Below, one piece after another: positions 17,941-25,154 of a DNA stretch of 35,909 nucleotides (positions are counted from its first letter, which is position 1; each line of letters opens with the position of its first letter). The translations under genes were made by a program, and so were the position numbers. Source of the DNA: Gemmatimonadota bacterium. GTDB taxonomy: Bacteria; Gemmatimonadota; Gemmatimonadetes; Gemmatimonadales; GWC2-71-9. The notes below the pieces were generated by a model that did not search any database, was not told the DNA's origin, and saw nothing but the letters and a program-made list of their open reading frames with translations. Where the stretch lies: positions 1 through 35,909 of the forward strand of contig SHZT01000008.1 in assembly GCA_009692185.1 (NCBI GenBank), read 5' to 3'.

Positions 17941-18687
17941 CTAGCCTCCCAGCGTCGTCACCACCGGCGCATGGTCGCTCGTCCCGACGGCCGCCTGGAC
18001 CACGCACCCCGTGGCCCGCGCGGCCGTCGAGTTTGACGCCAGCACGTAGTCAATGCGCCACCCAATGTTTCGCGCCCGCAGATTCCTCCACGGCGCCCAC
18101 CAGCTGAACATCTCGCCGTTGTCGGGATTCAAGGCGCGCCCGGTGTCCACCAGTCCGGCGCCAAGAAGTGCGTCGAACAGATCACGCTCCTCTCGCCGCT
18201 GGCCGATCGCGTCCGCCTTCCGCTCCTTGGGATGCACGTCCATATCGGTGTGCGCGATGTTGATGTCGCCGCAGAGCACCAGCGGCCGGGCGTCCGATTG
18301 AAGAGCCTTCGCCCATTCGACCAGGTCCCTCACGAAACCCAGTTTCGCGGGGTAGTCCTTTCCGCCGTTCGGCACATAGACCGACGCGATGATCAGTCCG
18401 TCGTATTCCGCCTGAACGATCCGCGACTCCATGTCGAACGCGGGGTGAGCGAACACCGGCAGGGCGGGGGACAACTCTTTCCTTATGAGCAGGGCGACGC
18501 CGGAGTAGCCCTTTCGGCAGTGCCAGTAGGCGTGGTAGTCGGCCCGCTTCACCTCCTCGGGAATCTGCCCCACCTCGGCCTTGAGTTCCTGGAGGCACAC
18601 GACGTCCGGCCGGTCCCGTTCCAGCCACTCGGCCAGTTGCGCCGCGCGGGCACGAATGCCGTTCACATTCCAGGTGGCGATTCTCAT
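17941..18687 (-). CDS. xth: Exodeoxyribonuclease III (AP endonuclease)
   Basis: The protein has 248 residues from ATG 18687, the usual length for the ExoIII/AP-endonuclease family. All core motifs are visible: MRIATWNVNGIRAR at the start (Asn 7), CLQELKAE (metal-binding Glu), SVYVPNGG (Tyr), LCGDINIAHTDMDVH (Asp and Asn), GWRIDYVLAS and the final TSDHAPVV with the catalytic Asp-His. It cleaves the DNA backbone at abasic sites and trims 3' ends in base-excision repair in the cytoplasm. A longer open frame to 18999 has no family similarity and is not used. It is convergent with the LVIVD gene and divergent from the aspartyl-protease-like gene. Confidence 0.95.
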   Translation of the reverse strand: MRIATWNVNGIRARAAQLAEWLERDRPDVVCLQELKAEVGQIPEEVKRADYHAYWHCRKGYSGVALLIRKELSPALPVFAHPAFDMESRIVQAEYDGLIIASVYVPNGGKDYPAKLGFVRDLVEWAKALQSDARPLVLCGDINIAHTDMDVHPKERKADAIGQRREERDLFDALLGAGLVDTGRALNPDNGEMFSWWAPWRNLRARNIGWRIDYVLASNSTAARATGCVVQAAVGTSDHAPVVTTLGG

Positions 18688-18718
18688 CGAAAGACTGGCT
18701 CCAGCAAACGGAGATGGA

Positions 18719-18748
18719 TTGACACACTCGGCAAAGGAATGGTACAAC
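18719..18748 (+). promoter_or_regulatory. Sigma70-type promoter for the aspartyl-protease-like gene
   Basis: A perfect -35 TTGACA (18719-18724) is followed after 18 bases by TACAAC (18743-18748), four of six matches to the -10 consensus. Transcription would start near 18755. The ribosome site AAGGAG (18761-18766) and ATG 18772 follow directly. Confidence 0.6.
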
Positions 18749-18771
18749 TCGGTAGGGCTTAAGGAGCGACC

Positions 18772-19158
18772 ATGACCGACGACATGGGCACATTCCGCGT
18801 GGACATCGAAATCGAGAACCCGGCCCGGCCGGGTGATACGCGGACAATCAAGCCCGTTCTCGTGGACACCGGTGCGGAACTGTCGTGGGTTCCCGCGACC
18901 GTTCTCGAATCCCTGGGCATCGAGCGGCACAACAAGTGGCGGTTCCGGCAGGCGGACGGGACGATCCTGGAGCGCTGGGCAGGGGGTGCGTACGTCCATG
19001 TTGCCGGCAAGCGAACGGCGGATGACATCATTTTCGGGGAACCGGGTGATCTCGTGTTGCTGGGCTCACGTACGCTCGAAGGACTCAATTTTCGCGTAGA
19101 GCCCGTGACGAAACAGTTGGTGGACGCCGGACCCGCTCCCGCGGCCACAGCCGCGTAG
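18772..19158 (+). CDS. Retroviral-type (clan AA) aspartyl protease-like protein
   Basis: The protein has 128 residues, with AAGGAG five bases before ATG 18772 and a good promoter upstream. The signature KPVLVDTGAELSWVP (about residues 27-41) carries the D-T-G-A catalytic motif of retropepsin-like single-domain proteases. A later hydrophobic-hydrophobic-Gly element, LVLLGSRTLEGLNF, matches the second conserved strand region of clan AA. There is no signal peptide, so it should be cytoplasmic and active as a dimer. Bacterial members are mostly uncharacterised and may process or bind partners. The Ala-rich tail (GPAPAATAA) looks disordered. The decayed gene at 19162 begins four bases after its stop. 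Confidence 0.75.
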   Translation: MTDDMGTFRVDIEIENPARPGDTRTIKPVLVDTGAELSWVPATVLESLGIERHNKWRFRQADGTILERWAGGAYVHVAGKRTADDIIFGEPGDLVLLGSRTLEGLNFRVEPVTKQLVDAGPAPAATAA

Positions 19159-19161
19159 CCC

Positions 19162-19603
19162 ATGCATTCCTCTCGTCTGTTCGCCCCCGCCAGCCTCATC
19201 CTGGTCCTCCTGGTAACAATGGCGCCGAGCCGGTCGGCGGCGCCCGCCGATCCCGCGGCGCTGCGGGAGGTGAGCCGGATCCGGGCCCACTTCGATAGCG
19301 TGCTGGCCGAGCTGGGCTCCCGCGACATTGCCGCGCTCAGCGAGACTCAACGGGCACGGCGGGGACACCTGATGGTTACGCTCAAGGGCTACCGCGACGG
19401 GGGGGTGTTTCCGCACAACTACGATTTCCCCGGGGCCCCCACACCCTACTTCATAGATCGCAAGACCGGCACGCATCTACCATCATGCGTATGTGGTGAG
19501 TGCCAGGCGGGAGGCCGCGCGACGGCTGGCGAGCGCGCAGGTCAGCGTGGCGCCGTTCGTGACCGGGGACGGGGGTGGCGTGGGGATGACGATCGAGTTC
19601 TGA
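19162..19603 (+). pseudogene. Secreted FPHNYDFPG-family protein, internally deleted
   Basis: ATG 19162 opens a signal peptide (MHSSRLFAPASLILVLLVTM, ending SAA). It leads into a helical region and the block YRDGGVFPHNYDFPGAPTPY followed by FIDRKTGT. In the family I recall, RKTGT continues CAVA(H/Y)LL..TGR..(I/L)V.RVA. Here the frame instead runs into Gly/Arg-rich non-family sequence until 19626. A different frame from about 19469 reads ARIYHHAYVVSARREAARRL and ends GGGVGMTIEF with TGA at 19601-19603, which looks like a genuine C-terminus. I read this as a gene whose middle has been deleted with a frame change. A product of the first frame would be 154 residues and probably non-functional. Confidence 0.6.
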
Positions 19604-19622
19604 AGCCTTCGACGACGATGCG

Positions 19623-19928
19623 CTAATGCCGACCCTTCGAGGGCACAAGTTCGCGCAGTCCGCGGGCTGGGACGCGTACCGCTGCTCTTGAGGGTTTGGT
19701 CACGGCTGGCTCGTTCAGTGTCCGTTCGAGCCACTCGCTCAGGCGCCGGTCCGTATCCGCAGGTTCTTCCCCGACGATCTGAAGTGCTGCCTCCCACCTC
19801 GTCCCGGCACTCATCAGGAACCAGGTATTGACCGAGCCCGGAAGATGCCGAGCCGGGTTGGCTCGCTGTCCGCCCAACGAGACGAAATGGAAGAGCCGAC
19901 CGCGACACTTGATGTGTCGCTGTTCCAC
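19623..19928 (-). CDS. Hypothetical protein, about 100 residues
   Basis: GTG 19928 opens a 101-residue frame starting EQRHIKCRGRLFHFVSLGGQ, with ARHLPGSVNTWFLMSAGTRW in the middle and a helical region DTDRRLSEWLERTLNEPA near the end. Residue composition is protein-like (aromatic and hydrophobic alternation, then an amphipathic helix), and the final 25 residues are Arg-rich. There is no signal peptide, membrane segment or clear ribosome site. I do not recognise a domain with confidence. It is the only coherent frame across 19623-19928 and faces the decayed gene at 19162. Confidence 0.45.
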   Translation of the reverse strand: MEQRHIKCRGRLFHFVSLGGQRANPARHLPGSVNTWFLMSAGTRWEAALQIVGEEPADTDRRLSEWLERTLNEPAVTKPSRAAVRVPARGLRELVPSKGRH

Positions 19929-20045
19929 GCGATAAGAGGCGATGACAGGCCTGACCTTTCCTGAACTATCGAGAAGGAGGGGAGTTATTGCGGTAGACTA
20001 TGCTAGTCGACTGCTGATGAAGGAATCTACACTGGTTCGGGGTTT

Positions 20046-20079
20046 GTCGCGGGCTGAGAGCGCCCTCTCAAGGCGCGAT
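20046..20079. repeat. Short REP-like repeat unit (copy A)
   Basis: The unit reads GTCGCGGGCTGAGAG then CGCCCTCTCAAGGCGCGAT. It carries the imperfect hairpin GCGCCCT-CTC-AAGGCGC (20060-20076). The ends form an imperfect inverted pair: the left end GTCGCG matches the CGCGAC/T at the right end. Its last base is the first base of the msrB stop codon complement (TCA 20079-20081), so it lies immediately after msrB. Confidence 0.75.
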
Positions 20080-20516
20080 CACGAGGGCTTCTCGAAGAGC
20101 TTCTCGAATTCGCCGTATCCCTCTTCCGCCAGCGTGGCCACGGGAATGAACCGCATCGCCGCCGAGTTCATGCAGTAGCGGTGGCCGGTGGGGCGCGGGC
20201 CGTCATCGAACAGGTGCCCGAGGTGCGAATCGGCGCCCGCCGAGCGCACTTCGACCCGCTTCATCCCAAGCATGTGGTCCGTCTCCGTGCGGACGTTCTT
20301 CTCCACCAGCGCCCGGCTGAAACTCGGCCAGCCCGTGCCTGAATCGAACTTGTCGAGCGAGCTGAACAACGGCTCGCCCGAGACTACGTCCACGTAGATC
20401 CCCGGCTCGTGATTGTCCCAGTACTCGTTGCGAAAGGGCCGCTCGGTGCCGGCTTCCTGGGTGACCTGGTACTGGATCGGCGTGAGCTTGTTGAGGTCGG
20501 TCTTGGTTGGCTTCAT
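20079..20516 (-). CDS. msrB: Peptide-methionine (R)-S-oxide reductase MsrB, zinc-free type
   Basis: The protein has 145 residues, normal for MsrB. It reduces the R epimer of methionine sulfoxide in proteins. Visible motifs are [19 protein letters not shown] (about residues 48-66), [11 protein letters not shown] (97-107) and [11 protein letters not shown] with catalytic Cys115. The two Cys-x-x-Cys pairs that hold zinc in many MsrBs are absent (YVDVVSG and RSAGADS occupy those sites), so this is the zinc-free form. There is no signal peptide, so it is cytoplasmic, whereas the upstream MsrA appears exported. The repeat unit at 20521-20640 fills the gap to msrA and comes within four bases of the start codon. 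No Shine-Dalgarno sequence is visible, so translation may be weak or structure-dependent. Confidence 0.95.
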   Translation of the reverse strand: MKPTKTDLNKLTPIQYQVTQEAGTERPFRNEYWDNHEPGIYVDVVSGEPLFSSLDKFDSGTGWPSFSRALVEKNVRTETDHMLGMKRVEVRSAGADSHLGHLFDDGPRPTGHRYCMNSAAMRFIPVATLAEEGYGEFEKLFEKPS

Positions 20517-20520
20517 AGTT

Positions 20521-20640
20521 GATCGCGGGCTGAGAGTGTTTGACGATCGTCAGTCGCGGGCTGATAGCCCGCGCTCGGCATGTCCTGAAGGACTGCGTGC
20601 GCTTCAGCGCCGCGCCGAGCGCGCCCTCTCAGGGCGCGAC
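20521..20640. repeat. Long REP-like multi-hairpin repeat (copy B)
   Basis: This 120-bp unit fills the msrA-msrB gap. The left part has GATCGCGGGCTGAGAG, then TTTGACGATCGTCAG. The core has these pairings: CGCGGGCT-GAT-AGCCCGCG (20555-20573), GTCCT-GA-AGGAC (20582-20593), GCGCT-TC-AGCGC (20599-20610) and GCGCCCT-CTC-AGGGCGC (20621-20637). GCTCGGC (20573-20579) pairs with GCCGAGC (20614-20620) and encloses the two middle hairpins, a cloverleaf-like fold. It ends one base before the msrA stop complement. Copy 25735-25854 is almost identical in the core. Confidence 0.85.
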
Positions 20641-21255
20641 TCATTCGGTGGTCGCGTCCCGCCACAGCGCCGGGAAGGCGTGCTTGAGGAACGCGAGCTT
20701 GGGAAGATCGTTGTACACGATGTAGGGCTCGTTCGGGTGCAGGGCCAGGTAGTTCTGGTGATACCCCTCCGCCTCGTAGAACTCGCCGAGTGATTCCATC
20801 GTCGTGACGATGTTCTTCTTGTATTGCTTGTCGGCGTTCAGCTTGGCCACGTATCGGTACGCCGCCATCCGCTGCTGCGTGTTCGCGTAGAAGACCGCCG
20901 AGCGATAGCTGGTGCCCACATCCGGTCCCTGGCGGTTGAGCTGGGTCGGGTCGTGCACCGCGAAGAACACTTCCAGGAGCTGATCGTAGGTGATGACCGA
21001 CGGGTCAAACGTGACGCGCACGGACTCGGCGTGACCGGTCGTCTCGGTGGTCACGTCCCCGTACGTCGGGTTCTTCAGGTCGCCCCCGGTATACCCCGAG
21101 ACCGCCGCGAGCACGCCCTTCGTGTGCTCGAACACGGCCTCGATGCCCCAGAAACAGCCGCCGGCGAAAACCGCGGTCTCCGTCTTTGCCTGGGTGTGAG
21201 CGGGAGCAGGGAAGAACAGGAGGGCCGACAGGGCTGCGATAGCGTTGCGTGTCAT
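20641..21255 (-). CDS. msrA: Peptide-methionine (S)-S-oxide reductase MsrA, exported
   Basis: The protein has 204 residues. ATG 21255 is preceded by AAAGGA. A signal peptide (hydrophobic ALSALLFFPAPAHTQ, cut after about residue 22) suggests export to the periplasm. The catalytic motif GGCFWG gives Cys34. Other family blocks are VSGYTGGDLKNPTYGDVTT, then TGHAESVRVTFDP, and FYEAEGYHQNYL. It reduces the S epimer of methionine sulfoxide using thioredoxin-like donors. It starts 14 bp after the decayed aldolase gene and 125 bp before msrB on the same strand, so the sugar-acid genes and the two reductases may be one transcript. The stop codon touches a long hairpin repeat that could act as a terminator or stabiliser. 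Confidence 0.95.
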   Translation of the reverse strand: MTRNAIAALSALLFFPAPAHTQAKTETAVFAGGCFWGIEAVFEHTKGVLAAVSGYTGGDLKNPTYGDVTTETTGHAESVRVTFDPSVITYDQLLEVFFAVHDPTQLNRQGPDVGTSYRSAVFYANTQQRMAAYRYVAKLNADKQYKKNIVTTMESLGEFYEAEGYHQNYLALHPNEPYIVYNDLPKLAFLKHAFPALWRDATTE

Positions 21256-21269
21256 GTGGAGTTCCTTTC

Positions 21270-21611
21270 TTAATCTAGCGCCTCGAACGCGGTCTTGAAC
21301 GCCCGCGCGGCCCGGCCCACGTCCGTCGCCTTCGCCCCCGGTTTGTAGAGCCCCGACCCCAGCCCGAATCCGCTCGCGCCCGCCGCCTCTGGCGTCAGCA
21401 CGGTGCCTCCGCCGATCAACGCCCGGCTCCCGAACTCGCGGGCAAGCAGCGTGATGCTTTCGAGTGCCTCCGGGGAGTTCAAAGGCACCTCGATCATCGT
21501 GAACCCGGCGCCCACCAACGCGCCGCCGACGTCGAGGGACTCATCGGGACGCATGCCGCGTAGAATGGCGATGAGCGGGCACGACTTCATTGCCGCGGCG
21601 AACGTGATCAC
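21270..21611 (-). pseudogene. dgoA: 2-dehydro-3-deoxy-6-phosphogalactonate aldolase, middle deleted in frame
   Basis: The 113-residue product starts at GTG 21611, overlapping the dgoK stop as GTGA. Residues 1-72 match the start of KDPGal aldolase: CPLIAILRGMRPDES, FTMIEVPLNSPEALESI and ALIGGGTVLTPE. The next residues, AAGASGFGLGSGLYKPGAKA, match the end of the same enzyme. Normal members have about 205 residues. The missing 90 residues include the Schiff-base Lys in the (L)KLFPAE motif and the barrel centre, so aldolase activity is not expected. The deletion keeps the frame, so a stable truncated protein is possible. The pathway would then lack its last step unless another aldolase exists elsewhere. 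Confidence 0.8.
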
Positions 21612-22486
21612 TTGGCGGTCACCTGGCGGGCGAGCGAGTACAGGCCGCGGGCAACCGAGTCGGAGTCGAGCCGGATCGCCTCGAAACCGAATACCGCCAA
21701 CGCCATGGCGTAGAGGTCCACCAATGCGTTCGCGCCGAGGAGGAAGACAGACGTGCCGGCATCCGCCGCGGCGGCGAGTTCGCCGCCAATGAGAATGCCC
21801 GAGAGGTAGGATGCCGCGGCGTTCGCGGGAAGGTCTCCGGTCAGCGCCCGCCCGCGTACGCCGAACAGGTGATGCAGCAGGCCGCCTTCGTCCTTTGCGC
21901 GCCGGACGCCGGCGGAGAACGCTTCAGGGTTGACCGGCCCATCGGTCATGGTGCGGCCGAGGATTGAATGATCCTTGAGCACGGCGTATACCTCGCCGGT
22001 CATGTGCGTGGCGAAACTGGTGATCTGGCCGTTGCGCACGCGGACCCATTTGCTGTGGGTACCGGGAAGGCAGACCTGCGCGTCGGTGGGCAACTGACCG
22101 AGGGCGCCCAGTAGCTGCGTTTCCTCTCCGCGCATCATGTCGGGCACTCCGTCGGGATCCTTCGCCGTTACGCCGGGGACGATCCAGGCCTTGTGGTTGC
22201 CCCAGCGAACCTCCTGCACGCCGGCCGCGATTTCCTGTATGCCCGCGGGGCAGGCGACATAGGGCACTTCGAGCCAGCCGTGCCGGCTGCCGACCATGCC
22301 GCTCAGCATGATCGGCCCCTGGTTCGTCGCGAGCCAAGCGGCGACCAGCTTCTCGAAAGCGCCGGGAAATGTTCCGGGCTGGACCTGGAGGACGCCGAGC
22401 GGCGCTTCGAGCCGGTCGAGTACGGCGCCCGTCTGGTCCACGCGGTAGGCGCGGAAGGTCGATATCCCCCAGTCTACGGCGATCAC
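21608..22486 (-). CDS. dgoK: 2-dehydro-3-deoxygalactonokinase
   Basis: The protein has 292 residues from GTG 22486, the family's normal size. It shows the N-terminal phosphate-binding strand VDWGISTFRAYRVD, then LSGMVGSRHGWLEVPYV, MMRGEETQLLGAL, CLPGTHSKWVRV and the C-terminal LLGANALVDLYAMAL typical of DgoK. The enzyme phosphorylates 2-dehydro-3-deoxy-D-galactonate with ATP in the DeLey-Doudoroff branch of galactonate catabolism, in the cytoplasm. It starts six bases after the SelA-like gene and overlaps the aldolase start by four bases, a tight operon. The next enzyme in the route, DgoA, is broken here. Confidence 0.92.
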   Translation of the reverse strand: MIAVDWGISTFRAYRVDQTGAVLDRLEAPLGVLQVQPGTFPGAFEKLVAAWLATNQGPIMLSGMVGSRHGWLEVPYVACPAGIQEIAAGVQEVRWGNHKAWIVPGVTAKDPDGVPDMMRGEETQLLGALGQLPTDAQVCLPGTHSKWVRVRNGQITSFATHMTGEVYAVLKDHSILGRTMTDGPVNPEAFSAGVRRAKDEGGLLHHLFGVRGRALTGDLPANAAASYLSGILIGGELAAAADAGTSVFLLGANALVDLYAMALAVFGFEAIRLDSDSVARGLYSLARQVTAK

Positions 22487-22492
22487 CCGGGA

Positions 22493-23743
22493 CTACACGA
22501 TCGCCTTGGTGAGGACCTCATCGAGCCGCTTGGCGACGACCAGGTCTTCACCGGGCTCCAGCATCCAGACGCCGACCACGATCGTGTTTTCGTCTGACGA
22601 GAGCCCCGCCGCGCCGGACGTGCGGCCCGTGGCGGGGTTGAGCTCGATGCTCGGCGTACCCTCGCGCAGGGCCTTGGCCACGTCGAGCGGCGCGATGTTC
22701 ACCTTCGCGCGGTCGTACCTGATGCGAAGATGCGGCACGTTGTTGGCGACCGGCGGCACCGTGATGTCGTACGTCACTGTCGGAATGCGCGAGAGACGCG
22801 TCGCAATGCGGGTGGCCTGCGCCTGCCACTCCATGCGCAACGCGTCTTCGTTCTGCGCCAGGAACCAGTCTACTGCCGCGACCATCCCCACGATCTGCTC
22901 CTTGGCCACTTTCATTCCGCGGCCGATGGCGCGGTCGTTCGGGACGTTGTTGGCGTGCCCGGCGTCAATGAGATCCTTCCGGCCGAGCAGGAGGCCGGCG
23001 TTCTGCGGGCCACGCATGCCCTTGCCGCCCGAGAAGGCCACCAGGTCGAAGCCCATCTTCGTGTAGGTCCACAGATTCGAGATGGGCGGGACGTCGGCGG
23101 CCGCATCGTTGAATGTCGGGACACCGTGCGAGCGCGCGACGCGGATCCACTCCTCGCGGCCGATCTGGCCTTCGTCCGCCGCATTGAAGTAGAACGCCAT
23201 GACGGTCATGGGCGTGAATGCCTTTTCGAAGTCAGCCGCGGTCTCGACGTCCACCAGCGTGGCCCCGGCCATCTCCAGCGCGTGCATGTGGCTCAGGGCC
23301 GCGTGATGCGCCTTCTGAACGATGACCTCATGGGGGAAGTTGCGGACGCGCGCGGGAACGTCTTCGGCCGCGCCTCTCCGGTTGAGCGTGATGCAGGCCG
23401 CCGTGGCGATCGAGAGTGCCGACGCCGCGCCACAGGTGACCATGGCCGCTTCGCATTGAAGGCGCTTGGCGAGGTAGTCGCCTGCGCCGCGCTGCAGCTC
23501 GCTGAGGCGGACGGGGTGGCGCGCGGCGAACGCGACGGCGTCCTGTACTTCGCGCGGCATGGTGGACGCCGTGAGGTAGGTGTACGTCCCGGCGGCGTTG
23601 ATGATCTTCGCGACGCCGAGCTTCGCGTAATAGTCGGGTTCCGGGGCGGGCGCCGCGAGCGGCGCACCAGCGGCCTCGAAGGGCAGGGCGGCGCCGGCGA
23701 CGCTGGCCAGCCCCAAAGCGGTGAACTGTCTGCGATTGACCAT
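22493..23743 (-). CDS. SelA-like fold-type I PLP enzyme with Tat-like leader
   Basis: The protein has 416 residues from ATG 23743; 16 more codons are open upstream. It begins VNRRQFTALGLASVAGAAL, a twin-arginine-like leader, followed by an Ala/Pro-rich stretch. The mature part is an aminotransferase-fold enzyme of the SelA / D-glucosaminate-6-phosphate ammonia-lyase type: INAAGTYTYLTASTMP, CGAASALSIATAACIT, FNDAAADVPPISNLW and the PLP lysine in AFSGGKGMRGPQNAG (about K241). Relatives eliminate ammonia or water from sugar-acid or amino-acid substrates. Its place before dgoK and dgoA suggests that it makes the 2-keto-3-deoxy acid used by the kinase (inference). Export of such an enzyme would be unusual, and the leader needs testing. 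Confidence 0.75.
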   Translation of the reverse strand: MVNRRQFTALGLASVAGAALPFEAAGAPLAAPAPEPDYYAKLGVAKIINAAGTYTYLTASTMPREVQDAVAFAARHPVRLSELQRGAGDYLAKRLQCEAAMVTCGAASALSIATAACITLNRRGAAEDVPARVRNFPHEVIVQKAHHAALSHMHALEMAGATLVDVETAADFEKAFTPMTVMAFYFNAADEGQIGREEWIRVARSHGVPTFNDAAADVPPISNLWTYTKMGFDLVAFSGGKGMRGPQNAGLLLGRKDLIDAGHANNVPNDRAIGRGMKVAKEQIVGMVAAVDWFLAQNEDALRMEWQAQATRIATRLSRIPTVTYDITVPPVANNVPHLRIRYDRAKVNIAPLDVAKALREGTPSIELNPATGRTSGAAGLSSDENTIVVGVWMLEPGEDLVVAKRLDEVLTKAIV

Positions 23744-23835
23744 CGTGTCCCCGGCGGCGAAGTGTGACGAGAGAATAACACCATTGGACATCCGTCGCGG
23801 GGCCCGGTATCTCTAGCCCCAACCAGAGGGGGCAG

Positions 23836-25122
23836 ATGTCTCGTTCGGGGCGTGGCGGTGTCCGGTGGATGCTCATCGGCTGGGTGTTCGTGCTGAGTGC
23901 GGTGTCCTACCTGGACCGCGTCAACATTTCCATCGCGGGCAAGTTCCTCGCGCAGGAATTCCAGCTCGATAACGTCCGGCTCGGCAACGTCTTCAGCGCG
24001 TTCATCCTGGGGTACGCCTTCTTCCAGGCACCGGGCGGGCGCCTCGCCGACCGCTTCGGGCCGCGAAAGGTCCTGACGTTCGGCGTGATCTGGTGGGGCG
24101 TATTCACGGCGCTCACCGGCGCCGTGCCCGCGGGCGCGGCCATGGCGCTGGTGACGCTGCTCGCGGTGCGGTTCGCCCTGGGCCTGGGCGAGGCCGTGAT
24201 GTACCCCGCGTCCAATCGGCTGGTGTCCCGCTGGATTCCGATGGGCGAACGGGGCCTGGCGAATGGATTGATATTCGCCGGGGTGGGTGTGGGCGCCGGT
24301 GTTACGCCACCGCTGGTCACGTATCTCCTTGAACACCACGGCTGGCGCTTCACGTTCTTCGTGTGCGCGGCGATCGGGATGGCCGCGGCGATCGTGTGGT
24401 ACCTGATCGGCCGCGATTCACCCGAGGAGCACCCGTGGGTGTCCCGCGAGGAAGCGGATCACATTCGCGCCGGGCTCCCGCCGGTGGCGGCCTCCGGCGC
24501 CCCGGCGGCCCAGCTTCGCTGGGGCACGATTCTCCGCGATCGCAACGTCCTGGCGCTCACGCTGAGCTACGTCACCTTCGGCTACGCGGCGTACATCTTC
24601 TTCAGCTGGTTCTTCATCTATCTGAATACCGTTCGCGGTCTCAACCTGCGGGCGAGCGGCTACTACGCGATGCTGCCGTTCCTCGCGATGGCCGTCTGCT
24701 CGCCGCTGGGTGGCTGGATCGGCGACCGCGTGAGCCGGACCCGCGGCCGTCGGGCGGGCCGGCGGGTCGTCGCGGTGTCGGGCATGGCGCTGGCGGCCGT
24801 GTTCATCGGGCTGGGATCGCGCGTCCAGAGCGCCGAGCTGGCGAGCGTCGTGCTGGCGGGTGGGGCGGGCGCGCTGTACCTGTCGCTCAGCTCGTTCTGG
24901 TCGGTCACGGCAGATATCGGCGGTGCGTCAGCCGGGTCGGTGTCTGGCGTGATGAACATGGGGAACCAGGTAGCGGGCGCCATTACGGCATCGCTGTCGC
25001 CGTGGATCGCCGACCGGTTCGGCTGGAATGCGTCGTTCCTGGTGGCCGCGGGGCTCTGCGCCCTCGGCGCAGTGGCGTGGCTCAGCGTGGACCCGGAACG
25101 ACCACTGCGGAATAGCACGTGA
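23836..25122 (+). CDS. MFS transporter, anion:cation symporter (sugar-acid) type
   Basis: The protein has 428 residues and about 12 membrane segments. ATG 23836 follows GAGGGGG. The family signatures are VSYLDRVNISIAGKFLAQEF in helix 1, GYAFFQAPGGRLADRFGPRK between helices 2 and 3, RFALGLGEAVMYPASNRLVS in helix 4 and GVTPPLVTYLLEHHGWRFTF in helix 5. These are typical of the ACS family (hexuronate, galactonate and phthalate carriers). It is divergent from the SelA-like/dgoK/dgoA genes with only 92 bp between starts, so it probably imports the sugar acid they degrade. The exact substrate is inference. Confidence 0.88.
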   Translation: MSRSGRGGVRWMLIGWVFVLSAVSYLDRVNISIAGKFLAQEFQLDNVRLGNVFSAFILGYAFFQAPGGRLADRFGPRKVLTFGVIWWGVFTALTGAVPAGAAMALVTLLAVRFALGLGEAVMYPASNRLVSRWIPMGERGLANGLIFAGVGVGAGVTPPLVTYLLEHHGWRFTFFVCAAIGMAAAIVWYLIGRDSPEEHPWVSREEADHIRAGLPPVAASGAPAAQLRWGTILRDRNVLALTLSYVTFGYAAYIFFSWFFIYLNTVRGLNLRASGYYAMLPFLAMAVCSPLGGWIGDRVSRTRGRRAGRRVVAVSGMALAAVFIGLGSRVQSAELASVVLAGGAGALYLSLSSFWSVTADIGGASAGSVSGVMNMGNQVAGAITASLSPWIADRFGWNASFLVAAGLCALGAVAWLSVDPERPLRNST

Positions 25123-25154
25123 TGGCAGCTAGTCTCGGTCGCTTTCGACGTCGC

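Noticed and set aside
23792-23835. Promoter between the SelA-like gene and the MFS gene (TTGGAC...TATCTC)
   Set aside because: The -10 has only three of six consensus bases. A promoter must be near, but this match is too weak to annotate.
3785-25122. Enolase-superfamily enzyme as the dehydratase of the dgo route
   Set aside because: It has residues of cis-3-hydroxyproline dehydratases rather than galactonate dehydratase and lies about 17 kb from dgoK, so a shared pathway is not supported.
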